Below, piece by piece: positions 53,822 to 62,841 of a DNA stretch of 64,000 nt. The DNA comes from Cylindrospermum sp. NIES-4074. Its GTDB lineage: Bacteria; Cyanobacteriota; Cyanobacteriia; Cyanobacteriales; Nostocaceae. Below the pieces are notes generated by a model. That model searched no databases. It was not told the DNA's origin and worked only from the letters and a program-made list of their open reading frames with translations. The translations under genes were made by a program, and so were the position numbers. Location: the NCBI GenBank assembly GCA_003994795.1, contig AP018269.1, forward strand, positions 2,297,346 to 2,361,345, in the 5' to 3' direction. The stretch's first letter is position 1, and every line of letters starts with the position of its first letter.

Positions 53822-55777
53822 CTACTCTAACCGCCAAATTTTGATAGTGTCGTCATAACTCCCACTCACCAAAGTGTTACCATCGGGGCTGATGGCTACA
53901 GAATAAACCGAGCTAGAATGACCTGTGAGGGTAGATTTCAATTCTCCTGTTTGCAAATTCCAAATTTTGATAGTCTTGTCATCACTCCCACTCACCAAAG
54001 TGTTGCCATCGGGGCTGATGGCTACAGAAAAAACCGAGTTAGAATGACCTGTGAGGGTAGATTTCAATTCTCCTGTTTGCAAATTCCAAATTTTGATAGT
54101 CTTGTCACCACTCACCAAAGTGTTGCCATCCGGGCTGATGGCTACAGAACGAACCCAGCTAGAAAGACCTGTGAGAGATTTCAATTCTCCTGTTTGCAAA
54201 TTCCAAATTTTGATAGTCTTGTCACCACTCACCAAAGTGTTGCCATCCGGGCTGATGGCTACAGAACGAACCCAGCTAGAAAGACCTGTGAGAGATTTCA
54301 ATTCTCCTGTTTGCAAGTTCCAAATTTTGATAGTCTTGTCACCACTCCCACTCACAAAAGTCTTGCCATCGGGGCTGATGGCTACAGAATAAACCGAGTT
54401 AGAATGACCTGTGAGGGTAGATTTCAATTCTCCTGTTTGCAAATTCCAAATTTTGATAGTCTTGTCACCACTCCCACTCACAAAAGTCTTGCCATCGGGG
54501 CTGATGGCTACAGAATAAACCGAGTTAGAATGACCTGTGAGGGTAGATTTCAATTCTCCTGTTTGCAAATTCCAAATTTTGATAGTCTTGTCATCACTCC
54601 CACTCACAAAAGTCTTGCCATCGGGGCTGATGGCTACAGCATTCACATCACCAGAATATTCTGTGAGGGTCTTAACTAAAGTTGCATTGCTGATGTTTTT
54701 GGGACTAACTCTCGGTTTTTCCGGTGTTTTTAAGGAAGTTAGCTCCTCTAGTGTTAATTTCTGATTTTTATTCCCCAATATATTTTGTCCCACCACCGCG
54801 ATGATAAAACCTCCAACTACTAAACCCGCAGTTTGCAAAAAACCACGACGGAACAAATCTGGTGGTGGTGGTGGTGGTGGTGGTGGTGGAATTTTAACTT
54901 TAGGTTTTAAAGTTTGTAAAACTTCCTCCGCTGACTGGTAACGGTCTTGATATTCTAGTGCTAATAACTTATCTAAAATTTCCCCCAATTCTAAACTCAC
55001 AGATTGCTGTAAATGATTACGCCATTCCTGCACCCAACTGTAACCTTGTCTATTCCACAAATTCCCAGGATAAACCCTAGTTAACAAATGAAAACAACTT
55101 GCACCCAAACTAAATAAATCACTAGCAGGATAAACCTCTCTGTCTTCCATCTGTTCCAAAGCTGCATAACCAAAAGTACCAATTTTCGTCCCTGGCCGCA
55201 TTGTTCCCTGAACTTCCTTTGATGCCCCAAAATCAATTAAGAATAACTTGCCATCACGACGACGCATGATATTCTCTGGTTTAATATCCCGATGAATAAT
55301 ATTTTCACTATGAATTGCTTTACAAACTGGTAATAGATCCTGTAATAAGGCACGGATTTTTTGCTCATTAAAAGTTCCGTGGTTTGCTAACTCAATTAAT
55401 AAATTATCCCCCTCAATAAAATCCTGAATTAAATACAGACAGTCATCTTCATCAAAATATGCTTGTAATTGGGGAATTTGGGGATGTTTGAGGTCTTTTA
55501 GCTGTTTTGCTTCTTGCTTAAATAACTCCTTCGCTTTTTTTAAGGCATAGGTATTTTGAGTTTGAGGTGCAAGTTGTTTAATAACGCACCTTTCACTTAA
55601 TTTATCAATATCTTCAGCCAAATAAGTCTTACCAAAACCCCCACCACCCAAAGGTTTAACAGGACAATAACGATTTCTCAGGATGACTAAAGAAACACCG
55701 CAGTTAGGACAAAATTTTGTGACATCTGCTACAGGTGGGTTGTCACAGTCTGGGTTCAGACAACATATCTGGTTCAT
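53822..55777 (-). CDS. Ser/Thr protein kinase with zinc ribbon, membrane helix and WD40 propeller
   Basis: The 651-residue protein starts with a four-cysteine zinc ribbon (CLNPDCDN ... FCPNCG). A kinase domain follows near residues 38-300 (GGGGFGKTYLAED, catalytic HRDIKPENIM, IDFGAS). A run of about ten prolines coded by a GGT/ACC microsatellite leads to a membrane helix (TAGLVVGGFIIAVVGQNIL). The extracytoplasmic part has seven WD40 blades (consensus VYSVAISPDGKTFVSGSGDK then TIKIWNLQTGELKS). Blades 4 and 5 are identical to each other and three residues shorter. The domain order is typical of cyanobacterial Pkn2-type kinases. The propeller probably senses or binds a partner outside the cytoplasm. 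Confidence 0.93.
   Translation of the reverse strand: MNQICCLNPDCDNPPVADVTKFCPNCGVSLVILRNRYCPVKPLGGGGFGKTYLAEDIDKLSERCVIKQLAPQTQNTYALKKAKELFKQEAKQLKDLKHPQIPQLQAYFDEDDCLYLIQDFIEGDNLLIELANHGTFNEQKIRALLQDLLPVCKAIHSENIIHRDIKPENIMRRRDGKLFLIDFGASKEVQGTMRPGTKIGTFGYAALEQMEDREVYPASDLFSLGASCFHLLTRVYPGNLWNRQGYSWVQEWRNHLQQSVSLELGEILDKLLALEYQDRYQSAEEVLQTLKPKVKIPPPPPPPPPPDLFRRGFLQTAGLVVGGFIIAVVGQNILGNKNQKLTLEELTSLKTPEKPRVSPKNISNATLVKTLTEYSGDVNAVAISPDGKTFVSGSDDKTIKIWNLQTGELKSTLTGHSNSVYSVAISPDGKTFVSGSGDKTIKIWNLQTGELKSTLTGHSNSVYSVAISPDGKTFVSGSGDKTIKIWNLQTGELKSLTGLSSWVRSVAISPDGNTLVSGDKTIKIWNLQTGELKSLTGLSSWVRSVAISPDGNTLVSGDKTIKIWNLQTGELKSTLTGHSNSVFSVAISPDGNTLVSGSDDKTIKIWNLQTGELKSTLTGHSSSVYSVAISPDGNTLVSGSYDDTIKIWRLE
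53905..54690 (-). repeat. Near-identical WD40-coding repeats (about 126 bp)
   Basis: The blade-coding segments are almost identical in DNA sequence, with the shared core TCTCCTGTTTGCAAATTCCA on the plus strand. Two units lack 9 bp. The pattern indicates recent duplication or gene conversion within the propeller. Confidence 0.9.
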
Positions 55778-56270
55778 GGGTGGGTTTTGGTAGATACGTT
55801 GGTATTTTGAATACGTACAACAATATACTAGTACGCTTCAGCCTAAGTCAACTAAGCATTAAAGTACGCTTTCATCATAGGCACAAAGGACACTTTCGTG
55901 TAGCGTCCCGCAGGGTGTCCTTTGCGTCCTTCGTGGTTCGTTTCTTCATTATTTTGCGTAAGTCCTATATAAGTCCTGATCCTCTAAGGAATTTCCAAGA
56001 AATAAATTACCCAATCTTGTGGGATGGGCATCCTGCCCGTTCCATATTCCGGGCGGGCTAGAAGCCCACCCCACAAGAAAATTTGGGATGTTTTATTATT
56101 TGGAAGTCCCTAAGAACAGGACTTACGCTTTCATCATGACAAAACGTTCGCGTAGCGTCTCGTAGAGAAGGAATAAGAGTTTCAGAGAGTTCTTGCGTCA
56201 GTCCTGAAGAAGTGGGGATGTAAAACATAAGTTTTTTCAATCAGCGTTTTCCCAAAAAAGTGCATTGCTA
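55778..56270. repeat. Intergenic repeats upstream of the kinase gene
   Basis: No gene was found. AAAGGACAC/GTGTCCTTT near 55885-55922 form a hairpin in sequence recalling the CGTAGCG-type repeats. A longer palindrome CTTGTGGG/CCCCACAAG spans 56016-56077 with inner GGGCATCCTGCCC. Parts of another repeat (CGTTCGCGTAGCGTCTCGTA) follow near 56144. Confidence 0.6.
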
Positions 56271-56274
56271 TGTT

Positions 56275-56376
56275 TATTGAGAATGAACTGGCGATATTCT
56301 CAATAATATTGATAATATTCTCAATAACCAAACGAGTTTACTAGGGTCTTGACCCCTTGACTTTTTATGCTATTAT
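56275..56376 (+). promoter_or_regulatory. Candidate sigma-70 promoter with Fur-like operator repeats
   Basis: TTGACC at 56349-56354 and TATTAT at 56371-56376 are 16 bp apart, a good -35/-10 pair. Upstream lie ATATTCTCAATA at 56294-56305 and again at 56315-56326, a 21-bp period, with the inverted form ATTGAGAAT near 56277. The string TGATAATATTCTCAA resembles an iron box (Fur site). No annotated gene is downstream on this strand except the 11-codon frame at 56403; dxs is antisense. Confidence 0.5.
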
Positions 56377-56402
56377 GAAGGTGTATAATCCAGGGGAATT
56401 TT

Positions 56403-56438
56403 ATGTTTAAAGCTAACCCCTCATCTTTTAGTCTTTAA
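56403..56438 (+). CDS. Possible 11-aa leader peptide or small RNA region
   Basis: ATG at 56403 follows AGGGGA (56392-56397) by 5 bases and opens an 11-codon frame, MFKANPSSFSL, that ends with TAA. The AGGGG can pair with CCCCT at 56417-56421, which would hide the ribosome site. It lies about 27 bp after a good -10 box. It may be a short peptide or merely part of a small regulatory RNA between the kinase gene and dxs. Confidence 0.3.
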   Translation: MFKANPSSFSL

Positions 56439-56576
56439 TCTTCTTCCCACACAAAGTATAGAAACGAGAAATACAAACAAAATAGTTAACTAAATCCTGC
56501 ATATCCTCAAATCCAATAAATCCTGATTCCGACTTTGTTGTGGAGACGTTCCACGAAACATCTCCACAACTGAGAA

Positions 56577-58484
56577 CTATTTCATGGCAACTAAATCCTT
56601 CTGAAAGTAAGCTTGCATAATTCTTTCAGCTATTTGCCGACTAGTTAAACCTAATTCGGCATAAGATTCATCTGGTGTAGCGTGGTCTACTAATATATCT
56701 GGCACACCGATGCGCTTCACAGGCACCAAAATATCAGCATCCATCAAGGCTTCCGCCACCGCAGATCCAAAGCCGCCCATGAGACAGCCTTCTTCCAAAG
56801 TGACAACGCGCCCAATTTGCTTCGCTAAAGGCAAAATCAACTCAGTATCCAAAGGTTTAACAAAACGGGCATTAATCACAGTCGCTTCAATGCCATGTTC
56901 ACTGAGAATTTCCGCCGCTTGCATCCCTGGATACACCATTGAACCATAGCCAACAATTAACACATCATCGCCTTGGCGGAGAATTTCTCCTTTACCGATT
57001 TCCAGAGGTTCCCAGCCTTCTTCCATCAGGGGGACACCGTAGCCGTTGCCACGGGGGAAGCGCATTGCAATGGGGCCACTAGTATGATCAACACCAGTTA
57101 CTACCATACGTTGCAATTCGGCTTCATCTTTAGGTGCCATCACCACAATGTTGGGAATGCAACGCAGATAAGCAATGTCATACATACCTTGATGGGTGGG
57201 GCCATCAGCACCAACAATTCCCGCCCTGTCTAGGCAAAAGAACACAGGCAGGTTTTGAATGCAGACATCATGAATAATCTGGTCAAAGGCGCGTTGTAGG
57301 AAGGTAGAATAAATAGCTGCAACAGGGCGCATCCCTTCCGTAGCTAATCCCCCTGCCAAGGTGACAGCGTGTTGTTCGGCAATGCCAACATCAATATATT
57401 GATTGGGCAATTTAGCTTGTAGTTTGTCCAAACCTGTACCCGTTGCCATTGCGGCTGTAATGCCAACGATTTTCGGGTTTTGTTCCGCCAGTTTTACTAA
57501 GGTGTGGGAAAAGACCTTGGCATAAGCGGGGGGTTTGGGCTTGCTGGAAGGAATAGCTTTACCAGTTGCCACATTAAAGGGGTTCTGGGCATGGTAGCCT
57601 ACTTGATCTAGTTCAGCAATTTCATAGCCCTTACCTTTGATTGTCGCTACATGGACTAAAACCGGCCCTGGGATTTGATGTGCTTGTTGGAAGGTGGCAA
57701 TCAATTCTTCTAAATTATGCCCATCTACTGGCCCAATGTAGGTAAAGCCCAATTCTTCAAAAACTGCTCCTACTTTGGGAACAGCCAAGCGCTTCATACC
57801 TTCTTTAATGCGTTCTAGTTCGGGTGAAAGGGATTCACCAACGAAGGGAATTTGCTTAAACTGTTCTTGGAAATTATCCTTGATAAATTGCACCGGTGGA
57901 CTGAGGCGCATTTTATTGAGATATCGGGGAATTGCGCCCACGTTGGGAGAAATGGACATCTCGTTGTCATTGAGAACTACCAGCAGGTTAGTTTTGGGTA
58001 AGTGTCCAGCGTGGTTGATGGCTTCCAACGCCATACCCCCAGTTAGGGCGCCATCACCAATGACAGCAACGGCTTTAAATTTATCGCCGTTCAAGTCTCT
58101 AGCGATCGCCATACCCAATGCGGCTGAAATACTGGTAGAAGCGTGTCCCGCCCCAAAATGGTCAAATTTGTTTTCACAGCGCTTGAGATAACCGGCAACT
58201 CCGCCTTTTTGCCTCAAAGTGTGGAAGTGACTGTAGCGTCCTGTGAGTAGTTTGTGGGGATAAGCTTGATGTCCTACATCCCAAATGACTTTATCCCGAT
58301 CCAAATCCAGCGTCTGGTAAAGCCCCAGGGTTAATTCTACTACTCCCAAACCGGGCCCCAGATGCCCTCCAGTTGCTGCTACGGTTTGTAAGTGCTTATC
58401 TCGAATCTGACGGGCAATTTGTTGTAATTGCCGAATTGACAAACCATGCAATTGGTTAGGATGGGTGATTTCACTCAGATGCAT
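56577..58484 (-). CDS. dxs: 1-deoxy-D-xylulose-5-phosphate synthase
   Basis: The 635-residue protein is full length. It shows [12 protein letters not shown] and [16 protein letters not shown], the ThDP motif [18 protein letters not shown], and in the second half [32 protein letters not shown] and the C-terminal transketolase domain [15 protein letters not shown]. It joins pyruvate and glyceraldehyde-3-phosphate in the first step of the MEP isoprenoid pathway, feeding carotenoid and chlorophyll synthesis. It stands alone, with a gap of about 500 bp upstream. Confidence 0.97.
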   Translation of the reverse strand: MHLSEITHPNQLHGLSIRQLQQIARQIRDKHLQTVAATGGHLGPGLGVVELTLGLYQTLDLDRDKVIWDVGHQAYPHKLLTGRYSHFHTLRQKGGVAGYLKRCENKFDHFGAGHASTSISAALGMAIARDLNGDKFKAVAVIGDGALTGGMALEAINHAGHLPKTNLLVVLNDNEMSISPNVGAIPRYLNKMRLSPPVQFIKDNFQEQFKQIPFVGESLSPELERIKEGMKRLAVPKVGAVFEELGFTYIGPVDGHNLEELIATFQQAHQIPGPVLVHVATIKGKGYEIAELDQVGYHAQNPFNVATGKAIPSSKPKPPAYAKVFSHTLVKLAEQNPKIVGITAAMATGTGLDKLQAKLPNQYIDVGIAEQHAVTLAGGLATEGMRPVAAIYSTFLQRAFDQIIHDVCIQNLPVFFCLDRAGIVGADGPTHQGMYDIAYLRCIPNIVVMAPKDEAELQRMVVTGVDHTSGPIAMRFPRGNGYGVPLMEEGWEPLEIGKGEILRQGDDVLIVGYGSMVYPGMQAAEILSEHGIEATVINARFVKPLDTELILPLAKQIGRVVTLEEGCLMGGFGSAVAEALMDADILVPVKRIGVPDILVDHATPDESYAELGLTSRQIAERIMQAYFQKDLVAMK

Positions 58485-58987
58485 ATTATAGGGTTTTCCT
58501 CTCTAAACTCTATTTTGGCATTCCTTGATTTTCCCACGGTGGGGTTGCCATAAAAATCCTAGTGTGACCAAGTTGTAGTCTAAAACGTAATTTAAGGTAA
58601 TGGGTAATGACTTTTTATGGCTTAAGTCCGTTAAGTCAGCAAAAATTACTAGCTATTTTCTCGGTCTGATGCAAGGAAGGTGATAAAATTACTGACTTAA
58701 TCTCAAAGACAATGTGATAAAATATGCCTGTGCTGCTAGGTTACTTTCCAATCAGAATGGCTGAAAATCAACCGAATTCCTACTCTCGTGCATGATGGGA
58801 GATCAGAGAATCTTCGATGTTAGTATTTTCAAGTAGTAATATCAAGTCCGGTTAATTACTTGTAATAAATTTGGACTTGTTGGTAATTGCTGTTTCCCGA
58901 TTACCATTACCAATTACCAATTACCCATTACCAGCCCTCACAGATATGATAAGTATTCAACCGAACATGATATAACAGGTCACAAGA
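58485..58987. other. Intergenic region with short tandem repeats
   Basis: No gene was seen. AAGTCC near 58844 and GGACTT near 58873 form a loose inverted repeat. A TTACCAATTACC-type short tandem repeat lies at 58900-58933. Promoters for the divergent dxs and the exported-protein gene should lie here, but none is clear by eye. Confidence 0.5.
58900..58933. repeat. Short tandem repeat (ATTACCA/ATTACCC)
   Basis: Five tandem ATTACC-based heptamers or hexamers, the same Nostocales repeat family as at 22837 and 62733. Confidence 0.85.
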
Positions 58988-59479
58988 ATGAGAAAGTTAA
59001 TTTCCACTCTCATCCTCATCACAGGAATAGCTTTAACAATGGCATTTACACCAATATCTCCGGCTCAGGCTATTACATATGATTTTAGCTGGAATGGCAA
59101 TGGCAATTATTCAGCTAAGGGTTCATTTAGTTTTGATGAGATTATAGCCCCGTCCTCTTTTTCTGAAAGTGGGCCGGGGGCGACTAATTTTTTACAATCG
59201 CTCAATATCTCATTTTTCGACCCTGCTAATAATTTGATTGCTGCTTATGAGAATGTTGTCAACGGCGTCTCTACGGCTAACTATTTCAAGTTTAATTTCA
59301 ACAAAAACACGCCAGAAATTTTCGGCTTAATTGATTTAGGTGGTGGTGTATCAGGCGAGACTTATTTGCAAGGAGCGGTTAATTCTGACTTATCACTGTT
59401 TCAGGTTCCGCAATCAGGTGCTGATTTCATCATCGATAGAAATTCAGGATCTCTAGTTGTTAAAGAACAAAGAGCCTAA
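58988..59479 (+). CDS. Small exported protein, possibly a PEP-CTERM protein that lost its tail
   Basis: The 163-residue protein has a signal peptide (residues 1-28, ending SPAQA) and a Gly/Asn/Ser-rich beta domain (YDFSWNGNGNYSAKGSFSFD) common in cyanobacterial PEP-CTERM proteins. No PEP-CTERM motif follows. The last codons (KEQRA) lie within the first unit of a 100-bp tandem repeat, so the 3' end appears to be replaced or cut by the repeat. The function is unknown. The protein would be released or held outside the cytoplasm without a sorting signal. Confidence 0.72.
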   Translation: MRKLISTLILITGIALTMAFTPISPAQAITYDFSWNGNGNYSAKGSFSFDEIIAPSSFSESGPGATNFLQSLNISFFDPANNLIAAYENVVNGVSTANYFKFNFNKNTPEIFGLIDLGGGVSGETYLQGAVNSDLSLFQVPQSGADFIIDRNSGSLVVKEQRA

Positions 59480-59768
59480 CGACTGAAGTCGCGGCTATAA
59501 GAACAAAGTCTGCCTCCGCAGACTAAAAATATCATGCTATTTTAAGCATAAATACTTGAAAACAGAATAAAGAGCCTAACGACTGAAGTCGTGGCTATAA
59601 GAACAAAGTCTGCCTCCGCAGACTAAAAATATCATGCTATTTTAAGCATAAATACTTGGAAACAGAATAAAGAGCCTAACGACTGAAGTCGCGGCTATAA
59701 GAACAAAGTCTGCCTCCGCAGACTAAAAATATCATGCTATTTTAAGCATAAATACTTGGAAACAGTAT
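59469..59768. repeat. Three tandem 100-bp repeats
   Basis: Units begin AAAGAGCCTAACGACTGAAG at 59469, 59569 and 59669 and are almost identical. Each contains the hairpin AGTCTGCCTCCGCAGACT and the near-palindrome ATGCTATTTTAAGCAT. There are no spacers, so it is not a CRISPR array. It lies between convergent genes and overlaps the 3' end of the gene at 58988. Confidence 0.93.
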
Positions 59769-59772
59769 AAAA

Positions 59773-60447
59773 TTATGGACTCTGGGGAATGATGGGAATT
59801 TCTGGTGTTTCTGGTTGTTGCTGCTGTCGTTGCAAATATTTACTCAATACATAAGCCATATCACCGCGCGTCATTGGTCGTAATGGGGCAATATTGCCTT
59901 GGGGGTCTGTATTGATAAACCCTTCACTCACTACTGTGGCGATCGCCTTTTTAGCCCAGATGGGGATAGATGCTGCATCTGCATAGGGGGAGAGAATTTC
60001 GTTCACAGTATCATCCCCAAACTGAAATACACCATAAGCTTGAGCAAATATAGCCAAGGCTTCTGCTCTAGTTACCTTTTGATTGGGGAAAAACAAATTC
60101 CCCCGGTAGCCTTTCATAATGTCAGTTTTAAGAACTATCTGTATATCGTTAAATGCCCAATAGTCAGTAGGCACATCTGGCACTAATATAATATTTTGTT
60201 GTTTGACGGCTTGGCGTTTTTCTAAATTAAATGCTTTGACTAAAATTGATGCTAATTCTGCACGATTAATCAACCTTTCAGGATAAAATTGTCCATCGGG
60301 CAAATTAGCCATCAACTTGGCATTAACAACCTGTTGGATAGGATTATTTTCTATGCTCACACTAGTTTCTAGAGTTTGAGCTTGCACAATTACAGGAAAG
60401 CTTTGGAGTAGCATCGCCAAAGAAAGTGTAGCTAGTAAATTCCTCAT
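59773..60447 (-). CDS. SLH-domain exported protein
   Basis: The 224-residue protein has a signal peptide (ending IVQAQ) and three S-layer-homology modules, with INRAELASILVKAF, VTRAEALAIFAQAYG and MTRGDMAYVLSKYL as their TRAE-like helices. The C-terminus is Gln/Pro-rich. It consists of almost nothing but SLH modules, so it probably binds peptidoglycan-linked polymer and acts as an envelope linker. It converges on the 100-bp repeat array. Confidence 0.87.
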   Translation of the reverse strand: MRNLLATLSLAMLLQSFPVIVQAQTLETSVSIENNPIQQVVNAKLMANLPDGQFYPERLINRAELASILVKAFNLEKRQAVKQQNIILVPDVPTDYWAFNDIQIVLKTDIMKGYRGNLFFPNQKVTRAEALAIFAQAYGVFQFGDDTVNEILSPYADAASIPIWAKKAIATVVSEGFINTDPQGNIAPLRPMTRGDMAYVLSKYLQRQQQQPETPEIPIIPQSP

Positions 60448-60624
60448 ATTTTCCCCAATTTTTAATTTATAACTCTAAGTATACAAAATTATCTTACTTG
60501 CCTACATTTATCAATTACAACACATTGACCTTGTTGAGGTGACGCATTTTAGTTGGTCAAAGTTGCCAGACTCAGTAATATAATCAAGTCTATTCGTGAT
60601 CACTATTTTTTAGGAGCTTTGGGA

Positions 60625-61335
60625 ATGACCGCAGCAGCAGACCCCATTAAATTGATGAAGCAGGAAGTTGGCAAAGCCGCCGCCGCTTTGGTAAAATCAG
60701 GCTCGATTGTTGGGTTGGGTACGGGGTCAACCACGGCGTACACAATTCAGTTTTTGGGAGAACGCCTCAAATCAGGTGAACTTAAAGATATAATTGGTAT
60801 CCCGACTTCGTTTCAGTCAGAGGTGCTAGCAAAGCAGTATGGCGTCCCTCTCACCACTCTAGACGCCGTTGACCACATTGATATCGCTATTGATGGTGCA
60901 GATGAGGTTGACCCCCAGAAAAACTTGATTAAAGGCGGTGGTGCAGCCCATACCCGCGAAAAAGTAGTAGATTACTTAGCAGAGCAATTTATTGTTGTAG
61001 TGGATAGCGGTAAGTTGGTAGACCGTTTGGGTTCTAGCTTTGCTGTGCCGGTGGAAGTGATACCAATGGCGATCGCACCCGTGACCAATGCTATCAAAAA
61101 ACTCGGCGGAAAACCAGAACTCCGTATGGGTGTGAAAAAAGCCGGCCCAGTCATCACCGACCAAGGTAACTTTGTGTTGGATGTCAGATTTGATTCTATA
61201 GACGACCCCGTTAACCTCGAAATAACACTGAATAACATTCCCGGTGTCTTAGAAAATGGCATCTTCGTCAATTGTGTTGATTTGGTTTTAATTGGTGAAG
61301 TGATTGATGGTCAACCAGTAGTAAGACAACTGTAA
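60625..61335 (+). CDS. rpiA: Ribose-5-phosphate isomerase A
   Basis: I start at the ATG at 60625, which follows AGGAG by 8 bases; the frame extends to a TTG at 60553. The 236-residue protein shows LGTGSTTAY (phosphate loop), [11 protein letters not shown] with catalytic Asp, [11 protein letters not shown] and [12 protein letters not shown]. It interconverts ribose-5-phosphate and ribulose-5-phosphate in the Calvin and pentose-phosphate cycles. A stem-loop follows the stop. Confidence 0.96.
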   Translation: MTAAADPIKLMKQEVGKAAAALVKSGSIVGLGTGSTTAYTIQFLGERLKSGELKDIIGIPTSFQSEVLAKQYGVPLTTLDAVDHIDIAIDGADEVDPQKNLIKGGGAAHTREKVVDYLAEQFIVVVDSGKLVDRLGSSFAVPVEVIPMAIAPVTNAIKKLGGKPELRMGVKKAGPVITDQGNFVLDVRFDSIDDPVNLEITLNNIPGVLENGIFVNCVDLVLIGEVIDGQPVVRQL

Positions 61336-61351
61336 AATTTGGATTTGAGAC

Positions 61352-61396
61352 AAGATACTTAGCTGCAAACATTTTCAAGTTGTGGCTGAGTATCTT
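61352..61396 (+). terminator. Stem-loop after rpiA
   Basis: AAGATACTTAGC and GCTGAGTATCTT form a 12-bp stem, with one G-T pair, around a loop of 21 bases, 16 bp after the rpiA stop. Only a short T stretch follows, so termination efficiency is uncertain. Confidence 0.55.
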
Positions 61397-61550
61397 TAAT
61401 TGAGCAATTTTTTCCAAGACTTACGTTAACAGAGTATTTCTTATATAATACTAATGTCACAGGTTAAACAAAGGAAATTATTGTGACACTCAAGGCTTTT
61501 GAGGCTGTGAATTTTAGATTTTAAGTAAGCAAATAATCCAAAAATTCGTG

Positions 61551-62732
61551 ATGCTACATAAACGATTTGGACGCACAGAATTACAGATGCCAGTGTTTTC
61601 CTGCGGCGGCATGAGATATCAGTTTAAATGGCAGGATCTCCCCCTGTCAGAAATTCCGGCGGACAAACAGGAAAATCTGGAAGCGACTATTCGTAGGGCT
61701 GTTGAGGTGGGTATTAATCACATTGAAACTGCCCGTGGTTATGGAAGTTCAGAAATGCAGTTGGGGAGAATATTGCCCAAGTTTCCCCGCGAAAAGTTAA
61801 TTGTGCAGACCAAAGTTGGCCCTGTAGCAGATGCGAAAGAATTCCGGCAGAAATTTGAAAAATCACTGGCATATCTCCAGTTAGATTATGTTGATTTGCT
61901 AGGGTTGCACGGCATTAATGATGCTGAATCACTAGATTATAGCATTCGTCCTGGCGGTTGTTTGGAAGTGGCGCAGCAGTTACAAGCTGAGGGAAAAGTT
62001 AGATTTATTGGCTTTTCTACACATGGGGCAACAGATTTAATTGTGCAGGCAATTAATACTAATCAATTTGATTATGTTAACCTGCACTGGTACTACATTA
62101 ATCAATGGAATTGGGCAGCAATCGAAGCGGCTAAACGCCATGATATGGGGGTGTTTATTATTAGCCCATCGAATAAAGGGGGTTTATTATATCAACCGCC
62201 ACAAAAGTTAGTTGAACTGTGCGCCCCATTGAGTCCGATGGTCTTTAATAATTTGTTTTGTCTGAGTCATCAAGAAGTGCATACTCTGAGTATAGGGGCA
62301 GCAAAACCTCAAGATTTTGATGAACATTTGAAAACTTTAGAATTGCTAGATCAGGCTTCAGAAATATTGCCCCCAATTTTGGCACGATTGGAGGCAGAAG
62401 CGATCGCCATTTTGGGAGCAGACTGGGTGAAAACCTGGGAGAATAATTTACCCACCTGGGACGAAACCCCAGGCCAGGTAAACATCCGGGTGATTTTGTG
62501 GCTATTCAATTTAGCGATCGCCTACGATATGGTAGATTACAGCAAAATGCGCTACAACCTACTGGGCAATGGTGGTTACTGGTTTCCCGGCAACAAAGCA
62601 GATCAGCTAGATCAACTAGACCTGCGGCCATGTCTCGTCCACAGCCCCCACGCTGATAAAATTCCCCAAATGCTAGCAAAAGCACATCAAATGTTAGCAG
62701 GTGCAGAAGTCAAACGGTTATCTCAAAGTTAA
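61551..62732 (+). CDS. Aldo/keto reductase family oxidoreductase
   Basis: The protein of 393 residues (ATG at 61551, just after an in-frame GTG) has an aldo/keto reductase barrel near residues 1-290. Catalytic-type residues are Tyr in ETARGYGSSE, Lys in IVQTKVGP and His in LGLHGIN. An unusually long C-terminal region of about 100 residues (WVKTWENNLPTWDETPGQVN) follows. It has no obvious Cys cluster, unlike the ferredoxin-fused aldo/keto reductases. NADPH-dependent reduction is likely; the substrate is unknown. Confidence 0.85.
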   Translation: MLHKRFGRTELQMPVFSCGGMRYQFKWQDLPLSEIPADKQENLEATIRRAVEVGINHIETARGYGSSEMQLGRILPKFPREKLIVQTKVGPVADAKEFRQKFEKSLAYLQLDYVDLLGLHGINDAESLDYSIRPGGCLEVAQQLQAEGKVRFIGFSTHGATDLIVQAINTNQFDYVNLHWYYINQWNWAAIEAAKRHDMGVFIISPSNKGGLLYQPPQKLVELCAPLSPMVFNNLFCLSHQEVHTLSIGAAKPQDFDEHLKTLELLDQASEILPPILARLEAEAIAILGADWVKTWENNLPTWDETPGQVNIRVILWLFNLAIAYDMVDYSKMRYNLLGNGGYWFPGNKADQLDQLDLRPCLVHSPHADKIPQMLAKAHQMLAGAEVKRLSQS

Positions 62733-62841
62733 ATTGGTAATGGGTAATAGCTAATTGGTAATGGGTAATGGCTAATTGAAATAAATTGCCTCATCACCTA
62801 TTACCTATTACCTATTACCTATCACCTATTACCCATTACCT
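62733..62841. repeat. Short tandem repeats forming a large hairpin
   Basis: GGTAATGGGTAAT units at 62735-62776 face ATTACCTATTACC units at 62800-62841, so the gap between two convergent genes can fold into a long hairpin and may end both transcripts. The stop codon of the minus-strand CNNM gene (62836-62838) lies within the repeat. Confidence 0.8.

Noticed and set aside
53918-54679. Long plus-strand frame opposite the WD40 repeats
   Set aside because: It is the antisense shadow of near-identical blade-coding DNA and has no ribosome site or family features.
59469-59768. 100-bp tandem repeats as a CRISPR array
   Set aside because: The whole 100-bp unit is repeated, with no unique spacers and only three units.
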